Below, in pieces: positions 17,538 to 26,427 of a DNA stretch of 54,577 nucleotides. The position numbers and the translations under genes were made by a program. The stretch covers positions 1 to 54,577 of the forward strand of contig CAJYLV010000004.1 in the NCBI GenBank assembly GCA_913776255.1, given 5' to 3'. Source of the DNA: an uncultured Sphingomonas sp. Its GTDB lineage: Bacteria; Pseudomonadota; Alphaproteobacteria; Sphingomonadales; Sphingomonadaceae. Each line of letters begins with the position of its first letter. The stretch's first letter is position 1. The notes below the pieces were generated by a model. It ran no database searches and was not told where the DNA came from. It worked only from the letters and a program-made list of their open reading frames with translations.

Positions 17538-19514
17538 ATGTCCGATCTCTTCGCGTCCGCCACCGCTGCCCCCGCCAGTTACGATGCGTCGTCGATCGAG
17601 GTGCTGGAAGGGCTGGAGCCGGTTCGCCGCCGCCCCGGCATGTATGTCGGCGGCACCGACGAACGCGCGCTCCACCATCTCGCCGCCGAGGTGCTCGACA
17701 ATGCGATGGACGAGGCGGTCGCGGGGCATGCGACGCGGATCGACATCACGCTGGAGCCGGGCAACCGCCTGACGATCCACGACAATGGTCGCGGCATCCC
17801 GGTCGATCCGCACCCGAAGTTTCCCGACAAGTCGGCGCTGGAGGTGATCCTGTCGACGCTCCATTCGGGCGGCAAGTTTGCGGGAAAGGCCTATGCGACG
17901 TCGGGCGGTTTGCACGGCGTCGGCGTGTCGGTGGTCAACGCGCTGTCGAGCGAGACGGTGGTCGAGGTCGCGCGCGACCGGCAGCTGTATCGCCAGCGCT
18001 TCTCGCGCGGGCAGACGCTGGGGCCGCTGGAGACGGTCGGCGCGGCGCCCAACCGGCGCGGGACGACGGTCGGCTTCGTCCCCGACACCGAGATTTTCGG
18101 GCCCGAGCTGCATTTCAAGCCGGCGCGGCTCTACAAGCTGGCGCGCTCGAAGGCGTATCTGTTCGCCGGGGTCGAGATTCGCTGGAAGTGCGCCGCGTCG
18201 CTCATCAGCGACGACACGCCCGCCGAAGCGGTGTTCCAGTTCCCCGGCGGTCTGTCCGATCACCTCAAGGAGCAGATCGCGGCGCGCGAATGCGCCACCG
18301 CCGATTTCTTCGCGGGACAGCAGGATTTCGCCGACAGCCAGGGCAAGGTCGAATGGGCGGTGGCGTGGCCGCTGTGGAGCGAGGGCAGCTATAGCTGGTA
18401 TTGCAACACGATCCCGACCCCGGACGGTGGCACGCACGAACAGGGGCTGCGGCAGGCGTTGGTGCGCGGGCTGCGCCAGTTCGGCGATCTGGTCGGCAAC
18501 AAGCGCGCCAAGGAACTGACCGCCGACGACGTGATGGTCGGCAGCGAGCTGATGCTGTCGGTGTTCATCCGCGACCCGCAATTCCAGTCGCAGACCAAGG
18601 ACCGGCTGACCTCGCCGGAAGCGGCGGGGCTGGTCGAGAAAGCGATGCGCGACCATTTCGACCATTGGCTCGGGCACAATATGGACCGCGGCAAGGCGCT
18701 GCTCGGCTATGTGCTGGAGCGGATGGACGAGCGGCTGCGGCGCAAGGCCGAGCGCGACGTCAAGCGCAAGACCGCGACCTCGGCGCGCAAGCTGCGGCTG
18801 CCGGGAAAGCTGACCGATTGCGCCGCCGATGCCTCGGACGGCACGGAGCTGTTCATCGTCGAGGGCGATTCGGCGGGCGGCTCGGCGAAACAGGCGCGCG
18901 ACCGCAAGACGCAGGCGATCCTGCCGATCCGCGGCAAGATCCTCAACGTCGCCTCGGCGACCAGCGCCAAGATCCTCGCCAATCAGGAGATCGCCGATCT
19001 GATCCAGGCGCTCGGCTGCGGCACGCGCAAGGATTGCCGCCCCGAGCAGCTGCGCTACGAACGCGTCGTCATCATGACCGACGCCGATGTCGACGGCGCG
19101 CATATCGCGACGCTGCTGATGACGTTCTTCTTCCAGGAGATGCCCGATCTGGTGCGACAGGGGCATCTCTATCTGGCGCAGCCGCCGCTCTACCGCCTGA
19201 CCGCGGGGACCAAGAGCCTGTACGCGCGCGACGATGCGCACCGCGCCGAGCTGGAGCGGACCGCGTTCAAGGGCAAGAAGGTCGAGGTGGCGCGCTTCAA
19301 GGGGCTCGGCGAGATGAACCCGCAGCAGCTGCGCGAGACGACGATGGACCCGGCGAAGCGCAGCATGATCCGCATCACGCTGCCCGGCGAGTATGAGGAG
19401 CGCGCGGGAGTGAAGGATCTGGTCGACCGGCTGATGGGCACCAATCCGGCGCACCGGTTCGCGTTCATCCAGGAAAATGCCGCGCGGCTCGACGAGGAGG
19501 CGATCGACGCGTGA
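17538..19514 (+). CDS. parE: DNA topoisomerase IV subunit B
   Basis: ATPase subunit of topoisomerase IV, which with ParC decatenates replicated chromosomes. The 658-residue protein contains the GHKL ATP-binding blocks LDNAMDEAVAG, DNGRGIPVDPHPKFP and SGGLHGVGVSVVNALS, the transducer domain, and a TOPRIM domain with FIVEGDSAGGSAKQARDRK and the metal-binding MTDADVDGAHIATLL. The length and the ending match ParE rather than the longer GyrB. The ATG at 17538 is preceded by a TATATACCCCCT stretch; the gene is divergent from the outer-membrane protein gene across a 119-bp promoter region. A family B repeat follows the stop. Confidence 0.93.
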   Translation: MSDLFASATAAPASYDASSIEVLEGLEPVRRRPGMYVGGTDERALHHLAAEVLDNAMDEAVAGHATRIDITLEPGNRLTIHDNGRGIPVDPHPKFPDKSALEVILSTLHSGGKFAGKAYATSGGLHGVGVSVVNALSSETVVEVARDRQLYRQRFSRGQTLGPLETVGAAPNRRGTTVGFVPDTEIFGPELHFKPARLYKLARSKAYLFAGVEIRWKCAASLISDDTPAEAVFQFPGGLSDHLKEQIAARECATADFFAGQQDFADSQGKVEWAVAWPLWSEGSYSWYCNTIPTPDGGTHEQGLRQALVRGLRQFGDLVGNKRAKELTADDVMVGSELMLSVFIRDPQFQSQTKDRLTSPEAAGLVEKAMRDHFDHWLGHNMDRGKALLGYVLERMDERLRRKAERDVKRKTATSARKLRLPGKLTDCAADASDGTELFIVEGDSAGGSAKQARDRKTQAILPIRGKILNVASATSAKILANQEIADLIQALGCGTRKDCRPEQLRYERVVIMTDADVDGAHIATLLMTFFFQEMPDLVRQGHLYLAQPPLYRLTAGTKSLYARDDAHRAELERTAFKGKKVEVARFKGLGEMNPQQLRETTMDPAKRSMIRITLPGEYEERAGVKDLVDRLMGTNPAHRFAFIQENAARLDEEAIDA

Positions 19515-19547
19515 GGGGGCTTGTTGCTCAGAGGTTGTTTGCCTTTT

Positions 19548-19633
19548 CGTCATCCCGGACTTGATCCGGGATCCCGCTTCTTCCTTCATCCGGCAAGAAG
19601 AAGCGGGGCCCCGGATCAAGTCCGGGGCGACGA
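19548..19633. repeat. Palindromic repeat, family B
   Basis: Family B hairpin (see 9054) 33 bp after the parE stop. With the family A copy at 19721 it accounts for most of the 329-bp gap between parE and the DUF1275 gene; the remaining bases show no gene. Confidence 0.88.
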
Positions 19634-19720
19634 AGGTGGGGTGCCTGCGTGAATTGAGGTCCTGAATGCGATGACGTTTGCAAATTCACTTGCCTCTAAA
19701 ATTGATGATGCCCGCGCTTT

Positions 19721-19797
19721 CGTCATTGCGAGCGTAGCGAAGCAATCCAGGGTTGGAGCAGGACGCCCTGGATTGCTTCGCTGCGCTCGCAATGACG
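19721..19797. repeat. Palindromic repeat, family A
   Basis: Full-length family A hairpin (see 3810), 47 bp before the DUF1275 gene. Confidence 0.9.
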
Positions 19798-19843
19798 TCA
19801 AGGTGTCGAACATGGTTGGCGATCGTCTGACGGAGCGGCCGTC

Positions 19844-20485
19844 ATGCCGATAACGGAGCGGCCGCGCGCCGACTGGCCGCTCGCGATCGCGCTGGCGGTG
19901 CTGGCGGGGTTCGTCGATGCGGTGGGGTTCCTGCGGATCGGCGGCCTGTTCGTGTCGTTCATGAGCGGCAATTCGACCTTGCTCGGGATCGACATCGTGC
20001 GACGCGACGGCGCGGCGATTACGGTCGTGGCGCTGATCCTCGGCTTCCTGTCCGGGGTGATGACCGCCGCGATCCTCGGCGAGCGGCTCGGGCGCTGGTC
20101 GCCGATGGCGATGATCCTGTTCAGCACCGCGTTGCTCGCCTGGTCGGCGCTGCTGATGGTCGACGGGCCGGGCGCGGTGCTGCTCGCGGCGGCGATGGGC
20201 GCGCTCAACGTCGTGTTCCAGCGCGGCGGCGGCGTGAGCATCCCGATCACCTATGTCACCGGCACGTTGGTGCGGCTCGGCCAGTCGCTGGCCGGCGCGT
20301 TGCTCGGCACCGCCTCGGCGAGCGGATGGGTGCCGTATCTGCTGCTGTGGGGCGGGCTGGTGCTCGGCGCGCTGGGCGGAACCTTCACCTATCACGCTTT
20401 GGGCACCGACGCCTTGTGGGGCGCCGCGGCCTTTGCGTTCGCGCTGGCGATCGCGGCGGCGGGGCGGGGACTTGCGCATCGCTGA
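19844..20485 (+). CDS. DUF1275 (YoaK-like) membrane protein
   Basis: A 213-residue integral membrane protein with six hydrophobic helices. The N-terminal LAVLAGFVDAVGFLRIGGLFVSFMSGNST is the diagnostic YoaK/DUF1275 block, and VVFQRGGGVSIPITYVTGTLVRLGQSLAG is the second conserved block. The molecular role of this family is not established. It lies between the family A repeat and argD, 90 bp upstream of the latter on the same strand; whether they are co-transcribed is unclear because a GC-rich hairpin (20528-20550) lies in between. Confidence 0.85.
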   Translation: MPITERPRADWPLAIALAVLAGFVDAVGFLRIGGLFVSFMSGNSTLLGIDIVRRDGAAITVVALILGFLSGVMTAAILGERLGRWSPMAMILFSTALLAWSALLMVDGPGAVLLAAAMGALNVVFQRGGGVSIPITYVTGTLVRLGQSLAGALLGTASASGWVPYLLLWGGLVLGALGGTFTYHALGTDALWGAAAFAFALAIAAAGRGLAHR

Positions 20486-20575
20486 CGCGGTGTTGTTCGT
20501 GCGCGTTTTTGCTCTATTAGTGAAGCGAGGGCGGTCCATGTCGGGCCGCCCGCTTTCGTTCGAGGAGAAGGCCCC

Positions 20576-21778
20576 GTGTCGCCTGACGCATCCATCCCGC
20601 CGCTGATGCCCGTCTACCCGCGGTGCGGCGTGCGACCGGTGCGTGGCGAGGGCGTGTACCTCTATGGCGAGGACGGCAGCCGGTATCTCGACTTCGCGAG
20701 CGGGATCGCGGTCAACGCGCTCGGCCACGGCCATCCGGCGCTGACCAAGGCGATCGCGGAACAGGCCGCGACGTTGATGCACGTCAGCAACCTGTACGGC
20801 AGCCCGCAGGGCGAGCATTTCGCGCAGCGGCTGGTCGACAACACCTTCGCCGACACCGTCTTCTTCACCAATTCGGGGGCGGAGGCGGTCGAATGCGCGA
20901 TCAAGACCGCGCGCCGCTTCCATTACGCCAACGGCAACCCCGAACGGCACGATCTCATCACCTTCGACACCGCCTTCCACGGACGGACGCTGGGGACGAT
21001 CTCGGCGACCAACCAGGCGAAGATGCGCGACGGGTTCGAGCCGCTGCTCCCCGGCTTCAAATATGCGCAGTTCAACGACCTCGAAGGCGCGTTGGCGCTG
21101 ATCGACGGCAACACCGCCGGGTTCCTGGTGGAGCCGATCCAGGGCGAGGGCGGCATCCGCCCGGCGACGCAGGAATTCCTGCAGGGCTTGCGCAAGGCGT
21201 GCGACGAGCATGGCCTGCTGCTGGTGCTCGACGAGGTGCAGGCGGGCTATGGCCGCACCGGCAAGTTCTTCGCGCACGAGCTGTACGGCGTCACCCCCGA
21301 CATCATGGCGGCAGCCAAGGGCATCGGCGGCGGTTTCCCGCTCGGCGCGTGCCTCGCCACCGCCGAGGCGGCGAAGGGGATGGTCTTCGGGACGCACGGC
21401 TCGACCTATGGCGGCAACCCGCTGGCGATGGCGGCGGGCGAGGCGGTGCTCGACGTAATCCTCGCCGACGGCTTCCTCGACCATGTCGCGCAAATGGGCG
21501 AGCGGCTGCGCTCCTCGCTGGAGCAGCTGATCCCCAACCACGACGGGCTGTTCGACTCGGTACGCGGGCACGGGCTGATGCAGGGGCTGAAGCTGAAGAG
21601 CGACAGCCGCCGCTTCGTCGCGCATTGCCGCGATCATCACGGGCTGCTGCTGGTCGCGGCGGGCGAGAATGTCGTCCGCATCCTGCCGCCGCTGGTGATC
21701 GACGAAAGTCACATCGCCGAGTGTGTGGAGAAGCTGAGCGAAGCGGCGCGCGTCTACGTGCCGGTCGCCGACGATTGA
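20576..21778 (+). CDS. argD: Acetylornithine aminotransferase
   Basis: PLP-dependent class III aminotransferase converting N-acetylglutamate semialdehyde and glutamate to N-acetylornithine in arginine biosynthesis. The 400-residue sequence includes [33 protein letters not shown] (phosphate binding), [27 protein letters not shown] and the PLP-lysine segment [16 protein letters not shown]. The GTG at 20576 follows GAGGAGAAGG at good spacing. ArgF follows after 49 bp, so the pair forms an arginine operon that continues towards hslO. A hairpin in the leader (arms GGGCGG at 20528 and CCGCCC at 20545) could influence expression. Confidence 0.93.
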   Translation: MSPDASIPPLMPVYPRCGVRPVRGEGVYLYGEDGSRYLDFASGIAVNALGHGHPALTKAIAEQAATLMHVSNLYGSPQGEHFAQRLVDNTFADTVFFTNSGAEAVECAIKTARRFHYANGNPERHDLITFDTAFHGRTLGTISATNQAKMRDGFEPLLPGFKYAQFNDLEGALALIDGNTAGFLVEPIQGEGGIRPATQEFLQGLRKACDEHGLLLVLDEVQAGYGRTGKFFAHELYGVTPDIMAAAKGIGGGFPLGACLATAEAAKGMVFGTHGSTYGGNPLAMAAGEAVLDVILADGFLDHVAQMGERLRSSLEQLIPNHDGLFDSVRGHGLMQGLKLKSDSRRFVAHCRDHHGLLLVAAGENVVRILPPLVIDESHIAECVEKLSEAARVYVPVADD

Positions 21779-21827
21779 TGGCCTGATCTCCGCTCCCTCA
21801 ACGCGGGGGCGGAGCGGGGGAGAGACG

Positions 21828-22745
21828 ATGCGCCATTTCCTGAACCTGACCGATGCCGGGCCGGACGCGATCGCCGCGATGCTCGACGATGCCCTGACGC
21901 GCAAGCAGGCGCGCACCGGCTGGACCAAGGGGCGCGTCGATGCCGATGCGCCGCTCGCCGGCCATGTGCTGGCGATGATCTTCGAGAAGAATTCGACGCG
22001 CACCCGCGTGTCGTTCGACATGGCGGTGCGCCAGCTCGGCGGACAGTCGATCGTCATGGAAGCCGGGCAGATGCAGCTCGGCAGGGGCGAGACGGTCGCC
22101 GACACCGCGCGCGTGCTGTCGAACTATGTCGACGCGATCATGATCCGCACCGACGATCATGCCAAGATCGAGGAAATGGCGCATCACGCCTCCGTCCCGG
22201 TCATCAACGGGCTGACCGACGAATCGCACCCGTGCCAGATCATGGCCGACCTGCTGACGATCATCGAAAGCGGCAAGGCACTGCCCGGGCTCAAGGTCGC
22301 GTGGCTGGGCGACGGCAACAACGTGCTCGCCTCGATCGTCGAGGCGGCGGGGCTGATGCACTTCGACGTCGTCGCCGCCTGCCCGCAGGGCTTCCAGCCC
22401 GAGGAAGCGTCGATCGCGCGCGCGGGCGGCCGCGCACGCGTCGTCGCCGATCCGCGCGAGGCGGTGGCGGGCGCGGACGTGGTCGTCACCGACACCTGGA
22501 TCTCGATGGGGCAGGCGCATGCCGAGACCAAGCTGGCGGCGATGCTGCCCTATCAGGTCGATGCGGCGCTGATGGCCACCGCCAAGCCGGACGCGAAGTT
22601 CCTCCACTGCCTGCCCGCGCATCGCGGCGAGGAAGTGACGCCGGAGGTGATCGACGGCCCGCAATCGCTGATCTGGGCGGAGGCGGAGAACCGGCTCCAC
22701 GCGCAGAAGTCGGTGCTGCGCTGGTGCCTCGGCCAGATCGGTTGA
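21828..22745 (+). CDS. argF: Ornithine carbamoyltransferase
   Basis: Condenses ornithine with carbamoyl phosphate to citrulline, the step after ArgD/ArgJ in arginine synthesis. At 305 residues it has the usual length. The carbamoyl-phosphate motif is present as [12 protein letters not shown], followed by [25 protein letters not shown], the [19 protein letters not shown] ligand segment, and the ornithine-binding [16 protein letters not shown]-like GGGGGAGAG lies before the ATG. It is 49 bp from argD and followed by a family B repeat and then hslO. Confidence 0.95.
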   Translation: MRHFLNLTDAGPDAIAAMLDDALTRKQARTGWTKGRVDADAPLAGHVLAMIFEKNSTRTRVSFDMAVRQLGGQSIVMEAGQMQLGRGETVADTARVLSNYVDAIMIRTDDHAKIEEMAHHASVPVINGLTDESHPCQIMADLLTIIESGKALPGLKVAWLGDGNNVLASIVEAAGLMHFDVVAACPQGFQPEEASIARAGGRARVVADPREAVAGADVVVTDTWISMGQAHAETKLAAMLPYQVDAALMATAKPDAKFLHCLPAHRGEEVTPEVIDGPQSLIWAEAENRLHAQKSVLRWCLGQIG

Positions 22746-22792
22746 TCGCGGGCGGAGGCGCCACCATCTAGGCGCTTCACCGGAACATCCTT

Positions 22793-22872
22793 CGTCACCC
22801 CGGGCTTGTCCCGGGGTCCCGCTTTTCCTGCGCCACGAGGTAGCGGGACCCCGGGTCAAGCCCGGGGTGACG
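22793..22872. repeat. Palindromic repeat, family B
   Basis: Variant family B hairpin with CGTCACCCCGGGCTTGTCCC arms, between argF and hslO, ending 20 bp before the hslO start codon. In RNA it would form a strong hairpin directly upstream of the hslO ribosome-binding region. Confidence 0.88.
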
Positions 22873-22892
22873 GTTCGGTGGCGAAAGACACG

Positions 22893-23807
22893 ATGACCGA
22901 CCAGACCATTGCCCCCGATCTCGACCGCGCGCTCGGCTTCACCATCCCGGACCGCCACGCGCGCGGGCGTGCGGTGCGGCTGGGAACGACGCTCGATGCG
23001 ATCCTGTCCGCGCACGCCTATCCGCCCGCGATCGAGAAGCTGCTCGCCGAGGCGCTGACGCTGACCGCGCTGATCGGCGCGACGCTCAAGGACCCGGCCG
23101 GGCAGCTGACCATGCAGACGCAGACCGAAGACGGGATCGTCACCTTGCTGGTCTGCGACTGGCGCGGCGGCGAGGTGCGCGGCTACGTCCAGTATGATGC
23201 CGACAAGCTGGCGGCGGCGCCGGCCAAGCCGACATTGTTCGCGCTGTTCGGCCCCGGTTATCTGGCGATCACCTTCGATCTGGCGAGCACCGGCGAACGC
23301 TATCAGGGGATCGTGCCGCTGGACGGCGCGACGCTCGCCGAGGCGGCGCAGAGCTATTTCTACCAGTCCGAACAGATCCCGACGCTGGTGCGGGTCGGGA
23401 TGCAGAAGGACGCTGCGGGCCAGTGCGTGGCGGGCGGGTTGCTGCTCCAGCATCTGCCCGAGGGCGAGGAGGGGCGCGAGCGGCTCCATACCAAGCTCGA
23501 CCATCCCGAATGGGAGCATGTCGCGGCGCTGGGGCAGACGATCGCCGCCGACGAACTCGCCGACGCGGAGCTGCCGCTGGAGACGTTGCTGTGGCGGCTG
23601 TTCAACGAGGAGAGCGAGGTGCGCGTCCTCGACGGGCAGCCGGTGTCGCGCGGCTGCCGCTGCACGGTCGAGCATATCCGCTCGGTGCTGGAGCGGTTTC
23701 CGCTCGAACAGCGGCTGGAGATGGCCGACGAGCGCGGGCTAATCGCGGTCGACTGCGCGTTCTGCTCGACGGTCTTCCCGCTGCGCGCGGAGGATCTGGC
23801 GGCGTAA
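22893..23807 (+). CDS. hslO: Redox-regulated chaperone Hsp33
   Basis: Hsp33 is an ATP-independent holdase activated by oxidation and heat. The 304-residue protein begins MTDQTIAPDLDRALGFTIPDR; the core contains the GATLKDPAGQLTMQTQTEDGIVTLLVCDW and the FYQSEQIPTLVRVGMQ segments. The zinc switch is at the C-terminus as CxC (SRGCRCTVEHI) and CxxC (DCAFCSTVF), so all four cysteines of the redox sensor are present. The frame is open upstream through the family B repeat, but the ATG at 22893 gives the family N-terminus. The gene lies behind argDF, a neighbourhood commonly seen in alphaproteobacteria. Confidence 0.94.
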   Translation: MTDQTIAPDLDRALGFTIPDRHARGRAVRLGTTLDAILSAHAYPPAIEKLLAEALTLTALIGATLKDPAGQLTMQTQTEDGIVTLLVCDWRGGEVRGYVQYDADKLAAAPAKPTLFALFGPGYLAITFDLASTGERYQGIVPLDGATLAEAAQSYFYQSEQIPTLVRVGMQKDAAGQCVAGGLLLQHLPEGEEGRERLHTKLDHPEWEHVAALGQTIAADELADAELPLETLLWRLFNEESEVRVLDGQPVSRGCRCTVEHIRSVLERFPLEQRLEMADERGLIAVDCAFCSTVFPLRAEDLAA

Positions 23808-23810
23808 CTT

Positions 23811-23918
23811 CGTCCCGGACCCTTCGACAGGCTCAGGAGAGCCTTGATCCGGGATCCCGCTTCTACTTGCTCGCGCACCAAGAAGAAGCGGGGCCCCGGA
23901 TCAAGTCCGGGGCAACGG
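23811..23918. repeat. Compound family B repeat with 22-bp inner insertion
   Basis: A family B hairpin whose left arm is split by CCTTCGACAGGCTCAGGAGA plus a few bases (about 23821-23842). The same module, inverted and in the other arm, splits the copy at 48369. Starts 3 bp after the hslO stop. Confidence 0.85.
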
Positions 23919-23951
23919 AGGCGGGCGCGGGCGCAGCGCAATCAACCCATC

Positions 23952-23967
23952 CTAACGCTTCATTAAC
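23952..23967. promoter_or_regulatory. Candidate CtrA-type box
   Basis: CTAA-N7-TTAAC fits the CtrA consensus TTAA-N7-TTAAC with one mismatch. It lies about 30 bp upstream of a structured RNA candidate. AT-rich half-sites are uncommon in this GC-rich DNA, but one mismatch makes the call tentative. Confidence 0.35.
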
Positions 23968-23984
23968 CCTTGGCCGTCATAAGG

Positions 23985-24073
23985 ATCGCATGCTGTTTCG
24001 GCGGCATGCTCTCTCCCCCGCCCGGTCGTACGGGCATCCTGCGGGTCGCCACATCGGCGACCCGTTCTTTTTT
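23985..24073 (+). ncRNA. Candidate structured small RNA upstream of queC
   Basis: Three consecutive stem-loops can be drawn: GCATGC pairing 23988-23993 with 24004-24009, GCCCG/CGGGC at 24020-24035, and a 9-bp CGGGTCGCC/GGCGACCCG stem at 24042-24064 followed by TTCTTTTTT. A pyrimidine-rich single strand (CTCTCCCCC) lies between the first and second stems. No ORF covers it. It could be a free small RNA or the 3' end of the hslO transcript; the 63 bp between the T-run and queC argues against it being a queC riboswitch. I do not recognise a named family. Confidence 0.45.
24042..24073 (+). terminator. Intrinsic terminator
   Basis: Perfect 9-bp GC-rich stem CGGGTCGCC/GGCGACCCG with a five-base loop, followed by TTCTTTTTT. 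It ends transcription from hslO and/or the small RNA candidate before queC. Confidence 0.85.
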
Positions 24074-24136
24074 GCGCGGTCGTCGGCGGTGGCGGTGGTT
24101 GCACTGTCGGGGCAGTGCGCCTAGCTCGCGCGGATC

Positions 24137-24835
24137 ATGACTCAACCCACTCCTGCGGTCGTGCTCGTCTCGGGCGGGCTCGACTCCTTGGTGTCTGCGG
24201 CGCTCGCCCGCGAGGCCGGGCATCCGCTCTATGCGCTGTCGATCGATTACAATCAGCGCCATCACGTCGAACTCGACGCCGCGCGCCGGGTGGCGGCGGC
24301 GCTAGGCGCAGTGCGGCACGTCGTGCTGCCGATCGACCTGTCGGCGTTCGGCGGCTCGGCGCTGACCGATGCCGCGATCGACGTCCCCAAGGACGGCGTC
24401 GGCGCGGCGATCCCGGTCACCTACGTGCCGGCGCGCAACACGATCTTCCTCAGCCTCGCGCTCGGCTGGGCCGAGGCGGCGGGCGCGCGCGACATCTATC
24501 TCGGCGTCAACGCGCTCGATTATTCGGGCTATCCCGACTGCCGGCCGGAGTTCATCGCCGCGTTCGAGCATCTCGCCGAACTCGCGACCAAGACCGGGGT
24601 CGAGGGCGTGCCGTTCCGCTTCCGCGCGCCGCTCCAGCACATGACCAAGGCCGATATCGTGCGCGAGGGCGCGCGGCTCGGGCTCGACATGGGGATGAGC
24701 TGGTCGTGCTACGACCCGACCCCCGACGCGAAACATTGCGGGCTGTGCGACAGCTGCCGGTTGCGCCACAAGGGCTTCGAGGACGCCGGCATCGCCGATC
24801 CGACCGTATATGCGGTCACCCCGCCCGCACCATGA
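24137..24835 (+). CDS. queC: 7-cyano-7-deazaguanine synthase
   Basis: Converts 7-carboxy-7-deazaguanine to preQ0 with ATP and ammonia, towards the queuosine tRNA modification. The 232-residue protein has the PP-loop [16 protein letters not shown] near the N-terminus, [40 protein letters not shown], and a zinc-binding C-terminal cluster [21 protein letters not shown]. The ATG at 24137 overlaps a GACTC (GANTC) methylation-type site. queE begins 10 bp downstream, so the two form an operon. queD and queF are not in the window. Confidence 0.95.
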   Translation: MTQPTPAVVLVSGGLDSLVSAALAREAGHPLYALSIDYNQRHHVELDAARRVAAALGAVRHVVLPIDLSAFGGSALTDAAIDVPKDGVGAAIPVTYVPARNTIFLSLALGWAEAAGARDIYLGVNALDYSGYPDCRPEFIAAFEHLAELATKTGVEGVPFRFRAPLQHMTKADIVREGARLGLDMGMSWSCYDPTPDAKHCGLCDSCRLRHKGFEDAGIADPTVYAVTPPAP

Positions 24836-24845
24836 GTCCCACATC

Positions 24846-25478
24846 ATGAGCTACGCCGTCAAGGAAATGTTCCTGACGCTCCAGGGCGAGGGCGTGCAGG
24901 CCGGGCGGCGTGCGGTGTTCGTGCGCTTCGCCGGCTGCAACCTGTGGAGCGGGCGCGAGCAGGACCGCGCCACCGCGGTCTGCCGCTTCTGCGACACCGA
25001 TTTTGTCGGCACCGACGGGCTGGGCGGTGGCAAGTTCGCCGACGCCGCGGCACTGGTCACGGCGGTCGAAGGCTTCTGGGGCGAGGGCAGCGCGCGGCGC
25101 TTCGTCGTGCTGACCGGCGGCGAGCCGATGCTGCAGGTCGACGATGCGCTGGTCGACGCGCTGCATGACGCCGGGTTCGAGATCGCGATCGAAAGCAACG
25201 GCACGCTCGCGGTGCATCCGGGCATCGACTGGGTGTGCATCAGCCCCAAGGCGGGCAGCGAGACCGTGCAGCGCCACGGCGACGAACTGAAGCTGGTCTG
25301 GCCGCAGCCGGGCACCGCGATCGAGGCGATCGAGGGCTGGGACTTCCGGCATTTCCTGCTGCAACCGCTCGACGATGCCGCGGGCGCGGCGAATGTCGCC
25401 GCGGCGATGGCGGTGGTGATGGAGCGCCCGCGCTGGCGGCTGTCGCTCCAGACGCACAAGCTGCTCGGCCTGCGCTGA
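24846..25478 (+). CDS. queE: 7-carboxy-7-deazaguanine synthase, radical SAM
   Basis: Radical SAM enzyme that contracts 6-carboxytetrahydropterin to 7-carboxy-7-deazaguanine, the substrate for the upstream queC product. The 210-residue protein starts MSYAVKEMFLTLQGEGVQAG. Its cluster motif is the unusual C-x14-C-x2-C form (CNLWSGREQDRATAVCRFC) described for the proteobacterial QueE subgroup, rather than CxxxCxxC. LTGGEPMLQVD is the SAM-binding GGE motif. Separated from queC by 10 bp. Downstream lies the convergent gene for a conserved secreted protein. Confidence 0.94.
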   Translation: MSYAVKEMFLTLQGEGVQAGRRAVFVRFAGCNLWSGREQDRATAVCRFCDTDFVGTDGLGGGKFADAAALVTAVEGFWGEGSARRFVVLTGGEPMLQVDDALVDALHDAGFEIAIESNGTLAVHPGIDWVCISPKAGSETVQRHGDELKLVWPQPGTAIEAIEGWDFRHFLLQPLDDAAGAANVAAAMAVVMERPRWRLSLQTHKLLGLR

Positions 25479-25518
25479 TGCCGGTGACCGGTGCGGGGCT
25501 GCCGCACCGGTCACGAGA

Positions 25519-26208
25519 TCAGCGCGCCGCGTAGCTGACGGTGCCGAACGGCTGCCCGCACTTCTTGGTGACGAACTCGTCCTTCTTCCAGCAGGCCTTG
25601 TCGAAGCGCGGCAGGAAGGCGGGGGTCAGATAGACTTCCATGCGCGGGAACTGCTGCTCGCCCCACGGCGTCAGGCTGTTGCGCACCTCGCGCATCCGGC
25701 CGAGCGCGATCTCGCCGAACGAGCCGCGCGGTGCGTAGAGCGCCTCGCGCCCGATGCTCGACGTGGTGGTGCAGAAGCCATATTGCGCCGCGACCGTCGC
25801 GAAGCCCGAATAGGTGCGCGTGCCGAACTGGTCGAGCGCATTCTGCCCTTCCTTCTTCGACTTGGCGGAACGCTCGAAATATTTGGCGAGCACCGCATAG
25901 GATTGCGCCAGCTCCTGCTTGTGATCGGCGAGGATGGCATTGTAGTTCTGCACGGTCAGCAGCGACGGTTCGAACTGGCATTGCAGCGCCGCGACGTTGA
26001 GCGCCGCGCGCAGGTTCCACACCATCGCCGCGCGCAGCTCGTCGGCGGTTGCGCCGGGCAGGATCTGTCCGATCCCCGGTTCGTCGCCGCGGACGCGCTC
26101 GCCGCGCAGATCCTTGCTCTTCATGTAAAACTGCGCCGTCGCCGGCGTCGTGACCAGCAAGCCGGCCGCCAGCGTCGCGATCGCGCCGGCGATCCCCACC
26201 TTTTGCAT
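25519..26208 (-). CDS. Conserved exported protein of unknown function
   Basis: A 229-residue protein with an N-terminal signal peptide (QKVGIAGAIATLAAGLLVTTPATA, cleavage after ATA), so it is probably periplasmic. The mature part is mostly helical: LRAAMVWNLRAALNVAALQC and the following YNAILADHKQELAQSYAVLAKYFER region look like a helical bundle. It holds four cysteines (in ALQCQFE, YGFCTTT, DKACWKK and KKCGQP), possibly two disulfides. I recognise no named family, although it resembles hypothetical proteins typical of sphingomonads. Convergent with queE, 40 bp away. Confidence 0.75.
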   Translation of the reverse strand: MQKVGIAGAIATLAAGLLVTTPATAQFYMKSKDLRGERVRGDEPGIGQILPGATADELRAAMVWNLRAALNVAALQCQFEPSLLTVQNYNAILADHKQELAQSYAVLAKYFERSAKSKKEGQNALDQFGTRTYSGFATVAAQYGFCTTTSSIGREALYAPRGSFGEIALGRMREVRNSLTPWGEQQFPRMEVYLTPAFLPRFDKACWKKDEFVTKKCGQPFGTVSYAAR

Positions 26209-26365
26209 TTCCCCGATACTCCTCGCACACGGCCATGCCGCATGGCGCCTTTTACGATGATTTGGGGTGGCGACCCAAGCGCAAACTAGCGTGGATCGGA
26301 TTCGGTTCGCCGCAAATAGCTTGCGAAACGGGAACTTGTTGACGCCGCGTAACGGTTCGTGGCTG

Positions 26366-26400
26366 CAAAGAGAAAGGCCGCCCGGTCGCCCGGACGGCCC
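26366..26400 (-). terminator. Intrinsic terminator of the Met-rich lipoprotein gene
   Basis: On the minus strand a GGGCCGTCCGG/CCGGGCGGCC hairpin is followed by TTTCTCTTT. It lies 28 bp after the stop of the gene at 26428. The rest of the 219-bp gap to the next gene shows no ORF, only its upstream region. Confidence 0.75.
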
Positions 26401-26427
26401 CTCGGATACAATCGCCGATGCGGCAGA

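Noticed and set aside
19616..22105. Long minus-strand frame opposite DUF1275, argD and argF
   Set aside because: It crosses several well-supported genes on the other strand, includes repeat sequence and shows no domain.
22781..22810. GGAAC upstream of hslO as an EcfG promoter
   Set aside because: No CGTT-like -10 follows at 16 or 17 bp.
23945..24136. preQ1 riboswitch before queC-queE
   Set aside because: The stems end in a terminator 63 bp before queC and I see no preQ1 aptamer pattern; QueC/QueE genes are upstream of preQ1 anyway.
26331..26356. GGAAC followed by CGGTT between two minus-strand genes
   Set aside because: Spacing is about 17-18 bp without CGTT and no plus-strand gene follows.
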